From Siphlonurus alternatus (taxonomy: Eukaryota; Arthropoda; Insecta; Ephemeroptera; Siphlonuridae): DNA of 64,000 nt. A program made the translations under genes and the position numbers. Below are positions 37,901-49,500 of this stretch, in pieces (positions within the stretch are counted from its first letter, which is position 1; every line of letters starts with the position of its first letter). Under the pieces are notes generated by a model. The model did no database searches. It had not been told where the DNA came from and worked only from the letters and a program-made list of their open reading frames with translations. The DNA lies in contig OX463778.1 in the NCBI GenBank assembly GCA_949825025.1, positions 5,154,142 to 5,218,141 of the forward strand, written 5' to 3'.

Positions 37901-38308
37901 AACTCTTTGTTGCAATCATTTGTACATGATTTAACGTATTGTGCTGGAAACAGAGATGGTTAGTGTAAGAAGATTTGACGTAGATATTTCATAGTGATTG
38001 AGTTCATAATTTAGTTAAGAGCATAAATTAGGAATTATATTTTAATATTTTGGAGTTAACATACATAATTTTTATGTTTTCAGGTACAGGTCCATGTAAC
38101 GGGGACAGTGGTAGTGGAATGTACGTAGTGGCAACTGCACGTAATGGCAAAAAGTCGTGGATTTTACGTGGGATAGTCAGTCGCTCAGTTACACTTGGAG
38201 ATGGTTCAGGACTCTGTGATCTTAACAACTACCTTGTTTTCACGGACATGGCAAAGTTAAAGCCCTGGTTAACTGAAACTTCCTGCAGCTTCAAACATCC
38301 CAGGACAT
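34859..38308 (+). CDS. Secreted chymotrypsin-fold serine protease, seven exons
   Basis: Exons 34859-34936, 36045-36114, 36575-36727, 37164-37282, 37569-37742, 37802-37958 and 38084-38308 join in frame (325 codons plus one base) with GT-AG borders. The protein starts with a short basic N-terminus and hydrophobic core (MKRQQILLVTFCLAALF), a good signal peptide. The catalytic domain has AWPW, GGTLVS, VTAAHC (His), SDVAFLEL (Asp) and CNGDSGSGM (Ser), all intact. The pattern fits arthropod gastrulation-defective/modular-protease-like S1 proteases. The residue six before the catalytic Ser is Gly and not Asp, so trypsin specificity is unlikely. There is no clip or other N-terminal domain. The last exon ends in phase 1 with a splice donor, so the gene continues downstream. 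I started at 34859 because that ATG alone gives a signal peptide ending at a donor. Confidence 0.9.
35361..35468. mobile_element. Short MITE, GTGATTCACG ends, in intron 1
   Basis: GTGATTCACGAAGCAGTTAA and ACTAGGTTTCTA on the left, TTTCGTGAAT on the right. Related to 31766-31940. Confidence 0.55.
35587..35905. mobile_element. MITE in intron 1 of the protease
   Basis: Inverted ends TAATGGAGTACC and GGTACTCCATTA continue into CTCAAAATTTTT and AAAAATTTTGAG. A second, decayed copy lies at 20964-21257. Confidence 0.8.
36045..36114 (+). CDS. Protease exon 2: linker
   Basis: Acceptor TTATACTTCCAG and donor GTAAGT. It encodes a hydrophilic linker (SDQSVIVDETSGRED...) and ends in phase 1. The small size and phase match make it the only candidate linking exons 1 and 3. 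Confidence 0.7.
36575..36727 (+). CDS. Protease exon 3: start of catalytic domain
   Basis: Encodes DLVVRGQPVNVTAWPWIVGV then CGGTLVSRHVVVT. LVVRG stands where IVGG is usual, and NVT is a possible N-glycosylation site. Acceptor ACATACCTAG, donor GTGAGT, phase 1 at both ends. Confidence 0.92.
37164..37282 (+). CDS. Protease exon 4: catalytic histidine
   Basis: Completes VTAAHC across the splice (VVVT|AAHC) and continues VTLYRKYVLDKRDVLLVMGR. Acceptor TTTTTTACAG, donor GTAAGT, ends in phase 0. Confidence 0.95.
37569..37742 (+). CDS. Protease exon 5: catalytic aspartate
   Basis: Encodes AQAVVVHPTYLQ then SDVAFLELDHPI, the D-[IV]-A-[LF]-L motif. The acceptor (ATATGTTGAAG) lacks a pyrimidine tract and is the weakest in the gene. 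Donor GTACGT, phase 0. Confidence 0.9.
37802..37958 (+). CDS. Protease exon 6
   Basis: Encodes VVGWGRDENN then TQLPIVDKQTCL and YCAGNRD, the usual segment between the Asp and Ser motifs. Acceptor TGTTCACAG, donor GTTAGT, ends in phase 1. Confidence 0.92.
38084..38308 (+). CDS. Protease exon 7: catalytic serine and C-terminal helix
   Basis: Encodes GTGPCNGDSGSGMYVV, WILRGIVSRS and NNYLVFTDMAKLKPWL, followed by a Cys-containing tail SCSFKHPRT. Acceptor TTATGTTTTCAG, donor GTAAGT, phase 1. The 3' 167 bp of the exon are repeated at 41726-41892. Confidence 0.95.
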
Positions 38309-39404
38309 GTAAGTTTACTCTTTTCTGATAACCATACAATCCGTAGATTCAATGCTATAATGAAGAATTATTCCAAAATTTGAATAACCCGGGCTAAACC
38401 AAGGTCTCTGGTTGTCCCACGCTTTACAAGAGGGGGTTATGATTTGATCAATAAGATGTTAAATTTTTTTAATTTTTCTCTCTCATTTTTTTTCGGAAAT
38501 ATATTACTGGGTGGTAACGAAAGAATACAATTTATAATAATTTTGTGTGTATATAAAGCAAGATATTACACCTTCTTTCTGCTTTATAATAATAATGGTT
38601 TAAATTGACCCCTCCTTCTATTTTGTAAATATTGAAGTTAAGTGTGTAGTGTTTTGCACTTTGAGTCACTTTATATTTTTAACGCGGGAAATCGATTTTT
38701 CTAAAAATTATTTTAGTACAGTTGATGAACCGCGCTCTATATACTGCAACGAGATGTCGTTTTTTATTTTCATTTTTTCTGATCACATATAACTATGTTT
38801 TCTTATATTATTAATAAATTACATTAATCAAATAGCTGACAAAATTAATCTATTCGCACCATTTATTTATTTCAACATTGCAAAATTTGAGGTTGCTATT
38901 ATTATTTAAATAATATTTAAAGTAGCGTGATCATTTTTTAGTGTGCCGACCTGTTGAACTTTTTACTATTAAAAACGTTTTTGAGACCTCCCTCTACATC
39001 AAACAATTTTTTTTTCACCACCTCACCTGCATAACTTTCGAGATAATTCAAATTTAAAGTCTCATCTGATGCATGTTGAAGAAGTTAGAAGTGCAAAATT
39101 AGACCATTTTTCACAAAATCGTATTTTGCTTGAAAAAGAAGCAGACATGTTATAACTTCTACTTAGTAACTATAGGAATCCTAAGGAATGTTTTTATGTA
39201 TAAAAAAGAATACCTCACCGGCCATTTCGAATTTTAAACAAGACTGACAAATGTGAGATTCGACAGTTCTAAGTTCTTGAAATGTTCCCGCCGACAACGT
39301 CTCATGTTAAATTGAATTTACAGCACTAATTTTAGTCTTACAATAAAAAATATTTCATACTGAACTTATAAATAATATAGATCGTGCTAATATGGAATAC
39401 GAAC

Positions 39405-39475
39405 GCATTAGACATGATCAAAAAGATCCGGGTTTGAAACCCGTGAGCGGCGAACTTTTAACAATTTTTTATCCC
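39405..39475 (+). pseudogene. tRNA-like fragment
   Basis: The segment around CGGGTTTGAAACCCG forms a good T-arm hairpin with a B-box-like loop, about 30 bases after ACGCATTAGAC. The 5' half does not fold as a tRNA. It is duplicated at about 44947-45017. Confidence 0.35.
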
Positions 39476-39842
39476 GCCCCATTGCTAGGAATTTGGCTCC
39501 AATAATTAAATAATTATTTTCATTAATTTTCGAGCTCTCTTTCACGCCTAGCAACGATTTTAATGTTTTGATCACTCTCTACTTTAAGACATCTGTTTCA
39601 CATTGTCTCTATTTTTGAATACTAATTAAAAAATTTACAATAGCAATAAAAACTTCTATCACAAAATGACAATTCATAAAATAATCAAAAAATAAAATCC
39701 TTTTGGATGAATACAGGCATATAGGCCTGAAATTACAAATAAGACAGTCACTAGGTGTTATTAAAGAATATAATTCACAATAGCGTCATTTGTCTCCAAA
39801 CGCAGTGTAGAGTAACGATGATGCGCTCCAAAGTAAGAAATT

Positions 39843-39912
39843 TAGTCCTTGCCTACGTCACAACTCAATGCTAATATGAGCTGGCTATGAGTTGTGACGT
39901 CAGCAAGGGATT
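39843..39912. repeat. Hairpin with GACGTCACAACTCA arms
   Basis: TACGTCACAACTCA and TGAGTTGTGACGTCA are inverted, with flanking TCCTTGC and GCAAGGGA. Duplicated at 45385-45454. Confidence 0.7.
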
Positions 39913-40010
39913 ACTTTACGAAGAAACTTTGCACGGTTACACCACGCGCGAATAACAATTATTATGCGAATGTTGATATTATAATATATAAAAAAAAATT
40001 GTGACTGTCT

Positions 40011-40177
40011 ATTAAAAATGATAAGGGGCAATCACGAAGCCCTAAGGCCACATTTAGGGCTCTTTAATTTAAAACCCGATTTTAGGCATGCTTTTTCGAC
40101 CTAAAATTTCTGGTATTAAACTATGAGCCCTAAATGTGGCCTTTGGGCTTTGTGAATGCCCCTTTATAATTTTTAAT
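40011..40177. mobile_element. Short MITE, AAGGGGCA ends
   Basis: AAGGGGCAATCACGAAGCCC faces GGGCTTTGTGAATGCCCCTT, with GGCCACATTTAGGGCTC inverted further in. Duplicated at 45553-45719. Confidence 0.8.
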
Positions 40178-40293
40178 TTCAGGCCTGTTTTGCCTTTAAT
40201 GGTTTAAGGTTTAAATAATGCTGCAATGAAAATGTAATATATTATTTATTATATATTATAATAAATAACATATTATATCTTTATATATACAGG

Positions 40294-40523
40294 GTGTTTA
40301 CGTTGATTTGAACGTTTTAAAGTGATAAATAAGAAATGAAATTCGATGGTAATATAGACACGTCATACATCAAATTAAAGCTTACATTTTAAAATGTTCA
40401 AATTTCATATTACAAATGACATGTCTTTTTATGAGACGAAAAAGAAACAAAAATTAGCCGTTTTTTTGTTCAAGTATCGGCGGTAGCATGAAATTAGCTG
40501 TTTAATCCTGCACTGGATTGCAA
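40294..40523 (+). repeat. Left end of a DNA element, duplicated copy
   Basis: Starts GGTGTTTACGTTGATTTGAA and equals 45836-46065. Its inverted partner is at 52983-53192. In this copy the element is cut off at the duplication breakpoint. Confidence 0.7.
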
Positions 40524-40526
40524 AAG

Positions 40527-41720
40527 CAGTGACCACATGGACATCCCGGGGACCTTGCGAACATCCCCACAAGATCCCCCAACATCCCTGAACGTTTTAC
40601 GTGCTAGTTTTCAAAACCCTTTAACTTTAAACATGTTTTCCGTGTTCTAAACACGGTTTTAGCTACACTTCGAAAATAATTTTCTAGGTTTTTTAATATT
40701 TTATGAAAGTCTCTCAGAACATCCCCTGGGGATGCAACACGGCTGTCCCTTGAACATCCACGGGGGACTTTGAAAGGACCCTTTAGTCAATTTTTTCATT
40801 AAAATCATAATTTGTGCTGTTCATTATTATGTACTGATTTTAAAAATATACAAATATAGTTAATATTATTTAAAATATTATATGAAAATATTAATATTTA
40901 AAATAAGACGTGAAATTTTACTTAATATTAAAGTGCGTAATTTGCACAGAAAAATATTTTTTTTTAATAACATATACTCGTAGATAAAAATATCTATGAA
41001 AAATAAACAAGGTCCCATCAAAGTCCCCCGGGGATTTTAGAGGGACGCTTGAACGTCCCACAAATGTCCTCGGAGGGACCTTTAAAAATTTCTAAAAAAT
41101 TAAAAATATTTTTTTTTAAATGTCGAAGTCTGTTAACAATTAGAGATGCATTTGAGCGTTGCAATTTATAATTTATTAATGAATAAACATTTTTTAATCA
41201 AAATTATAAAATTTTATTTTAATTTATTTTAAATAAATTTAAATCTCAATATATTTAATGTTGTATTAAATAATAACAATCTCCCAATGTACCAGTTTGC
41301 TTAAAAAAATAAAAAAACGCAACTTCGCTCGTAACATTAAAATATTATACAACACCCAAAACTTTACAATTTATGTACCCAATAAACCAAACTTTAGTAA
41401 CGAAGAGCAATATCCAAGTTGTCTACGACGGCGTCTATCAATCAAAAGGTCCGAGTTCGATTCCCGACGCACCCAAATTTTTTATTTGGTAATCTTGTAG
41501 TCCTCATTCTAAAAGACCCTAAACTTCTTTAATATAAATTTTAAGATGAGTTAATACATAATTGGCAAGTGAAAATTAGGGAACATCCCCGAGGGATGTC
41601 CACAAGACGTCCGCAGGGACGTCCTTTTTTGATGGACATGGGGGATGTCCTTGGGGACGTCCAACGGGGACCTTAGAGGGATGTCCCAGGGGCGTCCCGG
41701 GGACGTCCATGTGGTCACTG
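40527..41720. mobile_element. 1.2-kb DNA element at the duplication junction
   Basis: The ends CAGTGACCACATGGAC and GTCCATGTGGTCACTG are inverted, and many GGGACGTCC and GGGGACC motifs lie inside both ends. It sits between the two duplication copies with only 3 bp (left) and 5 bp (right) of extra sequence and no matching target-site duplication. No transposase frame. The interior includes a tRNA-like piece near 41415-41472. Confidence 0.85.
41415..41472 (+). pseudogene. tRNA-like fragment
   Basis: GTCCGAGTTCGATTCCCGAC forms a T-arm-like hairpin with a consensus B box (GTTCGATTC). The 5' half is not convincing as a tRNA. Confidence 0.4.
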
Positions 41721-41725
41721 GGATC

Positions 41726-41892
41726 TAATGGCAAAAAGTCGTGGATTTTACGTGGGATAGTCAGTCGCTCAGTTACACTTGGAGATGGTTCAGGACTCTG
41801 TGATCTTAACAACTACCTTGTTTTCACGGACATGGCAAAGTTAAAGCCCTGGTTAACTGAAACTTCCTGCAGCTTCAAACATCCCAGGACAT
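41726..41892 (+). pseudogene. Partial duplicate of protease exon 7
   Basis: Carries the exon 7 segment from N-G-K-K-S-W onward with the donor, but lacks the first 58 bp, which hold the acceptor and the GDSG catalytic serine. It cannot replace exon 7; it could only be spliced if an acceptor in the preceding transposon were used. Confidence 0.9.
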
Positions 41893-42120
41893 GTAAGTTT
41901 ACTCTTTTCTGATAACCATACAATCCGTAGATTCAATGCTATAATGAAGAATTATTCCAAAATTTGAATAACCAGGGCTAAACCAAGGTCTCTGGTTGTC
42001 CCACGCTTTACAAGAGGGGGTTATGATTTGATCAATAAGATGTTAAATTTTTTTAATTTTTCTCTCTCATTTTTTTTCGGAAATATATTACTGGGTGGTA
42101 ACGAAAGAATACAATTTATA

Positions 42121-44076
42121 CACTCAAAAAATATTTAAAGCAAATATCCTAAAAAGCAACACATTTACTGTGTTGTTTTTGTACCTCAAAGGAAAAATCC
42201 TTAAATCTTACACACACGGGAGTTTAGAGCTCAACACATCAAGATGTTTAAATTTTTACACATTTAGTGTGTTGGATTCTAAATTTTTGAGCGTAAGATC
42301 CAACACCCCTTGAGCGTAAAGTTCTACACAGAACTGCATAAAATGTTACACACTTGGTGTAAGATTCTACGCCCCAAGAGTGTAGGCTGCTAAGCTTTTT
42401 GTGTGTAGCTTTCTACGCACCTAGTGTTTAGTTTTCTAAGCTTTTGTGCGTAGCTTTCTACGCACCTGCAGTGTAGGATTTTATGATTTTATATATTTTA
42501 GTATTATACTATAGCTATGTCTCTTAACTTTTCGAAGACTTATAAGTGTATACGATAGCATAATATATTGAATATTATAAATTAAAATACATCTTCTAAT
42601 TTTTAGCTGCCTAATTATTATTCGAATTATTATTTATTCCTCTTATATTTATAATTTTCTTCCGTATTTTTTAAAACAACTTCTATCCTCCTAAGTATCC
42701 TAAAATTAAAAAATAGTTATAATAAATTATATTATGATAATTGTGTATTTGCTTAAAAAAAGGTGGTTTCATGGATAAAATATAATTAAAATTTACATTT
42801 TTTTTTTTATAAATGCAATTTTTTTATTACTTAAGAACACAGATATCACATGATTAAAAAAAATGATGATGCAAGTAACAAAAAAGTAGATTATATTAAA
42901 CAAAAACTTTTTGTGCAGTTCTATAGTTCAATAGAAAGACAAATTTCGTACGCACTTTAATAACCATTTGTAGGTGTACATATATATTAATATATTTTAG
43001 ACAATATTTCTTGAAACACTCATTAATACAACGGCACATAAATTGATGCTGAAAGCATTCTTGCACATATTGCACTAAAATACTCGAGTTTTTATTGAGT
43101 TTTCAGTGCACACAATGTTATGCCATGGCGACTCCCCGGCTTCTTGCCCGCGCCTAAACGAACGTTTAATCAAATCTACAGTTTCAATACACTGCTACAC
43201 ACTCGCACACTTCACACACTATTGTCGCATTATCTAAAACTCGATTACAACATGCACTTACATTCACAAGTAAAATATTACAAAATTTAAACTATCACGA
43301 AACGAAAACCTCATCAAATCCAGATATTGATGAACTAACACACAAGCGAGCAAACACACAGCAAAGAACTTCAGATCTAACGGTCGCAAATTCCTGTCTC
43401 TGATGACGCTGCGCGCATCCTTTGCGCAGATGTGTAACTGTGTAACTGTGTAGGACTTCAAACTGAAACAAAGTGTGTAAGATTTTAAGCACTACTGTGT
43501 TGATTCTTATACGTTTTATTCTAAAAAACAGCTTAACACATTTCGTGTGTTGCTGCTTAAGTTGCATGTGTAGGATTTTAAAAGAAGGTGTGTAAGATTT
43601 TAAGCACCAATGTGTTGATTCTAATACGTTTTATTCTTAAGTCCATCTTAACACATTTCGTGTGTTGTTGTTTAAGATGCATGTGTAGGAAGTTAACTAG
43701 CTTGGTGTGTAAAACAACTTTTTAAACAGTTTTGTTGCTTAACTTTTACTCACCAAAGGTGTTGAGTTTTAAGAACATAGTTTTACCTCTCTCGTTACAC
43801 TCTTGTATACTGACTTTTTACACACTTTCATCTTAAAATCTTACACACTTTGGGCGTAGCCATACATCTTACACACTTAATGTGTAGACTACTACTCATT
43901 GAAATCTTAACTTTTAATACCTTTGTGTTAGCTCTTACACATTTTGAAAACGCAACACACAATGCGTAAATTCTAACACTTTTTCTTAAGATCTAACACT
44001 TTTTTCGTTGGATTCTTAAGCAAAAAGTGTAGAACCCGTCTTTACACATGTAAGTGTGTTGGGACTTTTCTGCGTG
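42121..44076. mobile_element. 1,956-bp TA-flanked element in duplication copy 2
   Basis: Flanked by TA at 42119 and 44077; the undisturbed site in copy 1 (38535-38536) has a single TA, so the insertion and its 2-bp target duplication are directly visible. The ends CACTCAAAAAA and (minus strand) CACGCAGAAAA are weakly inverted. Both flanks are packed with degenerate units around GTGTGTAAGATTTTAAGC or GTGTGTTG, in opposite orientations. The centre (42500-43250) is unique and AT-rich. No transposase recognised. Confidence 0.9.
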
Positions 44077-46067
44077 TAATAATTTTGTGTCTATATAAAG
44101 CAAGATATTACACCTTCTTTCTGCTTTATAATAATAATGGTTTAAATTGACCCCTCCTTCTATTTTGTAAATATTGAAGTTAAGTGTGTAGTGTTTTGCA
44201 CTTTGAGTCACTTTATATTTTTAACGCGGGAAATCGATTTTTCTAAAAATTATTTTAGTACAGTTGATGAACCGCGCTCTATATACTGCAACGAGATGTC
44301 GTTTTTTATTTTCATTTTTTCTGATCACATATAATTATGTTTTCTTATATTATTAATAAATTACATTAATCAAATAGCTGACAAAATTAATCTATTCGCA
44401 CCATTTATTTATTTCAACATTGCAAAATTTGAGGTTGCTATTATTATTTAAATAATATTTAAAGTAGCGTGATCATTTTTTAGTGTGCCGACCTGTTGAA
44501 CTTTTTACTATTAAAAACGTTTTTGAGACCTCCCTCTACATCAAACAATTTTTTTTTCACCACCTCACCTGCATAACTTTCGAGATAATTCAAATTTAAA
44601 GTCTCATCTGATGCATGTTGAAGAAGTTAGAAGTGCAAAATTAGACCATTTTTCACAAAATCGTATTTTGCTTGAAAAAGAAGCAGACATGTTATAACTT
44701 CTACTTAGTAACTATAGGAATCCTAAGGAATGTTTTTATGTATAAAAAAGAATACCTCACCGGCCATTTCGAATTTTAAACAAGACTGACAAATGTGAGA
44801 TTCGACAGTTCTAAGTTCTTGAAATGTTCCCGCCGACAACGTCTCATGTTAAATTGAATTTACAGCACTAATTTTAGTCTTACAATAAAAAATATTTCAT
44901 ACTGAACTTATAAATAATATAGATCGTGCTAATATGGAATACGAACGCATTAGACATGATCAAAAAGATCCGGGTTTGAAACCCGTGAGCGGCGAACTTT
45001 TAACAATTTTTTATCCCGCCCCATTGCTAGGAATTTGGCTCCAATAATTAAATAATTATTTTCATTAATTTTCGAGCTCTCTTTCACGCCTAGCAACGAT
45101 TTTAATGTTTTGATCACTCTCTACTTTAAGACATCTGTTTCACATTGTCTCTATTTTTGAATACTAATTAAAAAATTTACAATAGCAATAAAAACTTCTA
45201 TCACAAAATGACAATTCATAAAATAATCAAAAAATAAAATCCTTTTGGATGAATACAGGCATATAGGCCTGAAATTACAAATAAGACAGTCACTAGGTGT
45301 TATTAAAGAATATAATTCACAATAGCGTCATTTGTCTCCAAACGCAGTGTAGAGTAACGATGATGCGCTCCAAAGTAAGAAATTTAGTCCTTGCCTACGT
45401 CACAACTCAATGCTAATATGAGCTGGCTATGAGTTGTGACGTCAGCAAGGGATTACTTTACGAAGAAACTTTGCACGGTTACACCACGCGCGAATAACAA
45501 TTATTATGCGAATGTTGATATTATAATATATAAAAAAAAATTGTGACTGTCTATTAAAAATGATAAGGGGCAATCACGAAGCCCTAAGGCCACATTTAGG
45601 GCTCTTTAATTTAAAACCCGATTTTAGGCATGCTTTTTCGACCTAAAATTTCTGGTATTAAACTATGAGCCCTAAATGTGGCCTTTGGGCTTTGTGAATG
45701 CCCCTTTATAATTTTTAATTTCAGGCCTGTTTTGCCTTTAATGGTTTAAGGTTTAAATAATGCTGCAATGAAAATGTAATATATTATTTATTATATATTA
45801 TAATAAATAACATATTATATCTTTATATATACAGGGTGTTTACGTTGATTTGAACGTTTTAAAGTGATAAATAAGAAATGAAATTCGATGGTAATATAGA
45901 CACGTCATACATCAAATTAAAGCTTACATTTTAAAATGTTCAAATTTCATATTACAAATGACATGTCTTTTTATGAGACGAAAAAGAAACAAAAATTAGC
46001 CGTTTTTTTGTTCAAGTATCGGCGGTAGCATGAAATTAGCTGTTTAATCCTGCACTGGATTGCAAGG

Positions 46068-46236
46068 TTGGTGTTGGCGTTTTATGTAATGCGTTTGGCC
46101 AATTTTCCTTAGATGACCAATGTACAGCAACACAAGACTGTTTTGTGGTTGGATGGTTGACCATTTAAACAAAAATTGCACTTCTCCCATCCAGGGGTAA
46201 TGCTTTTTACCCCATTGTGGTTTCTCTACGAATTTG
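46068..46236 (+). mobile_element. 5S-derived SINE, 5' part (split)
   Basis: Starts GGTTGGTGTTGGCG and follows the SINE through TTAGATGACC, GTGGTTGGATGGTTGACCAT and CATCCAGGGGTAATG to GTGGTTTCTCTACGAATTTG. It stops where the LTR element begins and resumes at 52484. Confidence 0.85.
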
Positions 46237-46519
46237 TGTAAGACTCTTTTCTTACGTATTTAATTAATTTATCTGTTCCTAAAGGTGGAGGATAATTCTT
46301 AACTGAGACTCGTAAATACTGCTAGTAATTAGGGTTTATTGGCTATTTACTACAGGTGTATGCGGCGGCCTGCGGCTAGCACCCGAGTGATCAAGTAATG
46401 TCATCCGGTTCTCTCGCCTTATGCACAAAGTGATGACATGTGGTTCTCATGCCTTGTACAATACGGATCATGGAAATTATCAACCTGCACGTACTATCTG
46501 CTGGTAAGGGAACCTTACA
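46237..46519 (-). repeat. 3' LTR
   Basis: 283 bp. It lacks 27 bp that are present in the other LTR (after GGCGGCCTGCG) and otherwise differs at few positions. TGTA...TACA termini. Confidence 0.88.
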
Positions 46520-46540
46520 GCCCCCCCCCCCCCCCCTAAA
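46520..46540 (-). other. Polypurine tract (G-run on minus strand)
   Basis: About 18 consecutive C on the plus strand directly inside the left LTR. Position and composition fit the plus-strand primer of a minus-oriented LTR element. Confidence 0.6.
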
Positions 46541-49500
46541 ATTCGTCACTCCTGGGACGACACAATTAAGTTGAATATTTATTGAAGCAGATAGTTTGAA
46601 TGGGGTGCATTTAAGTTAAACCTCAATTTATTGATGAATAAACAAGAATTAAATATTATTATGAAATTATTACTTGATCATTCAAGGCCTATTTAAGAAA
46701 TCCCAATACAATTTAAAAATTATTTCTTCGTTGCGTGTGGCGATGACGGTGTTCTTGGTCCCTTGATCCGACATCTCCTGAAACATGAAAACAAAGAGGC
46801 GGTATCTTGGGTTGACCCAATAACAAACAAAAATTACTATATATTACTTTTTGTGTGGCGATATAAAATATATATGATATTATGATGTAATAAGATGTGA
46901 ACAAAATGCTTGCTGTTTTTTTTTTCATGTTTGATACTAAAAAATTACTTTCTTTATGCAAATCTAATTATTTCGGCCATTAATTTTATTTAAAACCAAC
47001 TGAATATTCTTGTGTATTATAATAATAGAGCTGTTATTATTTTAAAACCACTTGCTTTGATAAAATTTATCAATACATTAATTTTTATGGTGTAAAAAAT
47101 TATGCTATAATATGTTGGCTTTAACTTTACCAAAACACTTCTGACTTTATCAATTCATTACTTTAGTATATAACATTGGCCGTTGATATTACTGTAACTC
47201 ATTGCACAAATATTATATTTTGAATAATATTAATTTAAAAATTATTATTGATATCATCATATATTAGTTTATTCATTGTTTCCTGTTGAAGTGCTTACTG
47301 TTTCTGTCTAAAGCTTGTTCCTTTGACCTTATCATATTACTTACAAACTTGTCATGAAATACATTTTATAAAATTGCGTGTTATGCAATATAAACATACT
47401 GATGATTCCAGTTTCCGTCTGGACTTTGGCTTAGAAATATAATAACTCTAGCATTTTAATTACAGTATGTTGAACATTATTTATTTGGGTATATCATTTT
47501 ATATGGGTATTACATGGCATGGCAAACTGAATATTGTTGCATAAAATTCAAAACAAAAATATTACTTAACCACTGTGCAGACATACTGTTGCTTGTATAC
47601 AACAGATTTATTATTGTTATATCTGCTTGCATTATGGATTCTATGATCCTTTAGTTTACATTTCAATAACTGCGATCTTAAAAAAAAAATCTTATAATAT
47701 TTATGACATATTTTGCATATTAAGTACTAAGTTTTTTTGTAGAAAATTAGAATTTATATCATTGCACACAAATTTAATTGACTCGATTTTACATTATTAT
47801 GCAAAATGATAGTAGATTGTATGTGTAAAATTGTTTTGTAGAATACTTACTTACATTATTTTTATTTATTTTTTATTTTTAAATGGTTTAGTGACTATCT
47901 TATGATAATATTGATTTTTAATTTTACAATACCTTAAAAAATTTAGATGGCCATTGGAATTTTAGTATTTTGTATAAAATTATTTTTTATCGTTATGTAT
48001 TTGATTCAGACAAATTTTTTTTCAAATTATTTAATTTATTTTGGTTATTTACTAATAAGATATTATTTTGTTGCAAAAATATTGAAACCAATTAATTTTT
48101 ACTAATTTATTTTAGACAGAAAAATGATTTTGTAGCATTATCTTATTTCATTGTGTTTCTTTACCACTGAAAACAGCACATTAATTTATTGATATCAAAC
48201 ATACATGTCATAAAATTACTTGTTTATCTTAAATATTACATATATGCATTTTCACAGTATTTTTAAATTGCAGCAAACTCAATGTTTTTCTTTGTAAATA
48301 TTCATGATTGATTGGTAATATATATATTTCGCAGCATTGGTCGATATTTTGTCGTAGACGATTCTACATTTAATTTTCTTTCCTACATAAGACCTTCCTT
48401 TTAGTTAGTTATAATATTTGATTTCACAATATTGTTTATGTATTTTTATTTATACTTTTTTAAGAACATCAAGATAGCTACTATAAAAGCTTCTATTTGT
48501 TAATTTAATTTTATCCCACAAACACTTGATTTGAACCGATAAACAATCAATTGATTTGAAAATTGCTTATGTTTTTATGAATATTTAAACCTGTAATTGC
48601 TTAAAAATTGGATAGAGAACTGAATTTTTATTCAATGTTAGGGTTTTGATGCTAATTTTTGTTTTTTAAAATGAATGAAGTAAGCATTTAATAATTTTTT
48701 TTCAATTTTTATGGATATAACTGTACAATATTTTATAATATTTTATGATTAAATTCCATATTTTGCGAATTGTACCTTTGCGATTAAATGCAATTTAACT
48801 GATTAGGTATTATTTATTTTTTGTTGAAATTTTTTTTTTGTAAAAGTACAGTGCTGTTACAAAAAAAAATGAAAAATAGCGTTATTTATTTTATGTTATA
48901 CATCTAGCACTATAGTACTGCTTATACATGTTGAATGCTTGGCTTACTGGATGGCAAGTTACTCTTTCTTATCTATAGTATGTTGAAAGCTGATCTACGC
49001 TTGCTGCTTGCAGACAGTGAGTTAGTGTTACACACTTTTTCCCAAGTTCATTTACACTCTGCAACTTTTTTGTAGGTACAAATTATATTTAATATTTCTT
49101 TTAAATTCAGTTTGTATTTTATAATTAGCCCATATCATCTTGAATTTTGATTAATTTTTGTAATATGATTTGATAATAATTCATTTATGCAGTAAGACTT
49201 TGATTGGCTGAATTGATTAATTGTAAATTTAATTTTGAACTGACTGATCGTTTACATGAATTGCTCTGAGTTTCGTTTAACAGATTTTTTTATTGTTGTG
49301 ACATTATTTTTTTATAGCTAGGTATTTTCTTTATATAATTGATTCATTTAATAAACAGACTGCAAGATGAAACTTATAAATTTATAATTGATCAAGTTTG
49401 ATGCGTTTTTGTGACTTTTCTTCTGCTGAAATAAGTCTATTATTCACTTTTGAGTAGCATATTACATAGCTTGTGATTAGCTTATTTGTATTTATTTTAT

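Larger units (their letters stand above)
38142..40523 (+). repeat. Tandem duplication, copy 1 (2,382 bp)
   Basis: Matches 41726-46065 base for base once the insertion 42121-44076 plus one TA is removed. I could find only three substitutions by eye (38390, 38549, 38793) and no indel. The copy starts inside exon 7 and runs through intron 7. Confidence 0.95.
41726..46065 (+). repeat. Tandem duplication, copy 2, with insertion
   Basis: Second copy of 38142-40523, interrupted at 42121-44076. It includes a partial exon 7 (see 41726-41892). Confidence 0.95.

Noticed and set aside
41709..41912. 67-codon frame resembling the protease C-terminus
   Set aside because: It is the truncated duplicate of exon 7 read through from transposon sequence; it lacks the catalytic serine and an acceptor.
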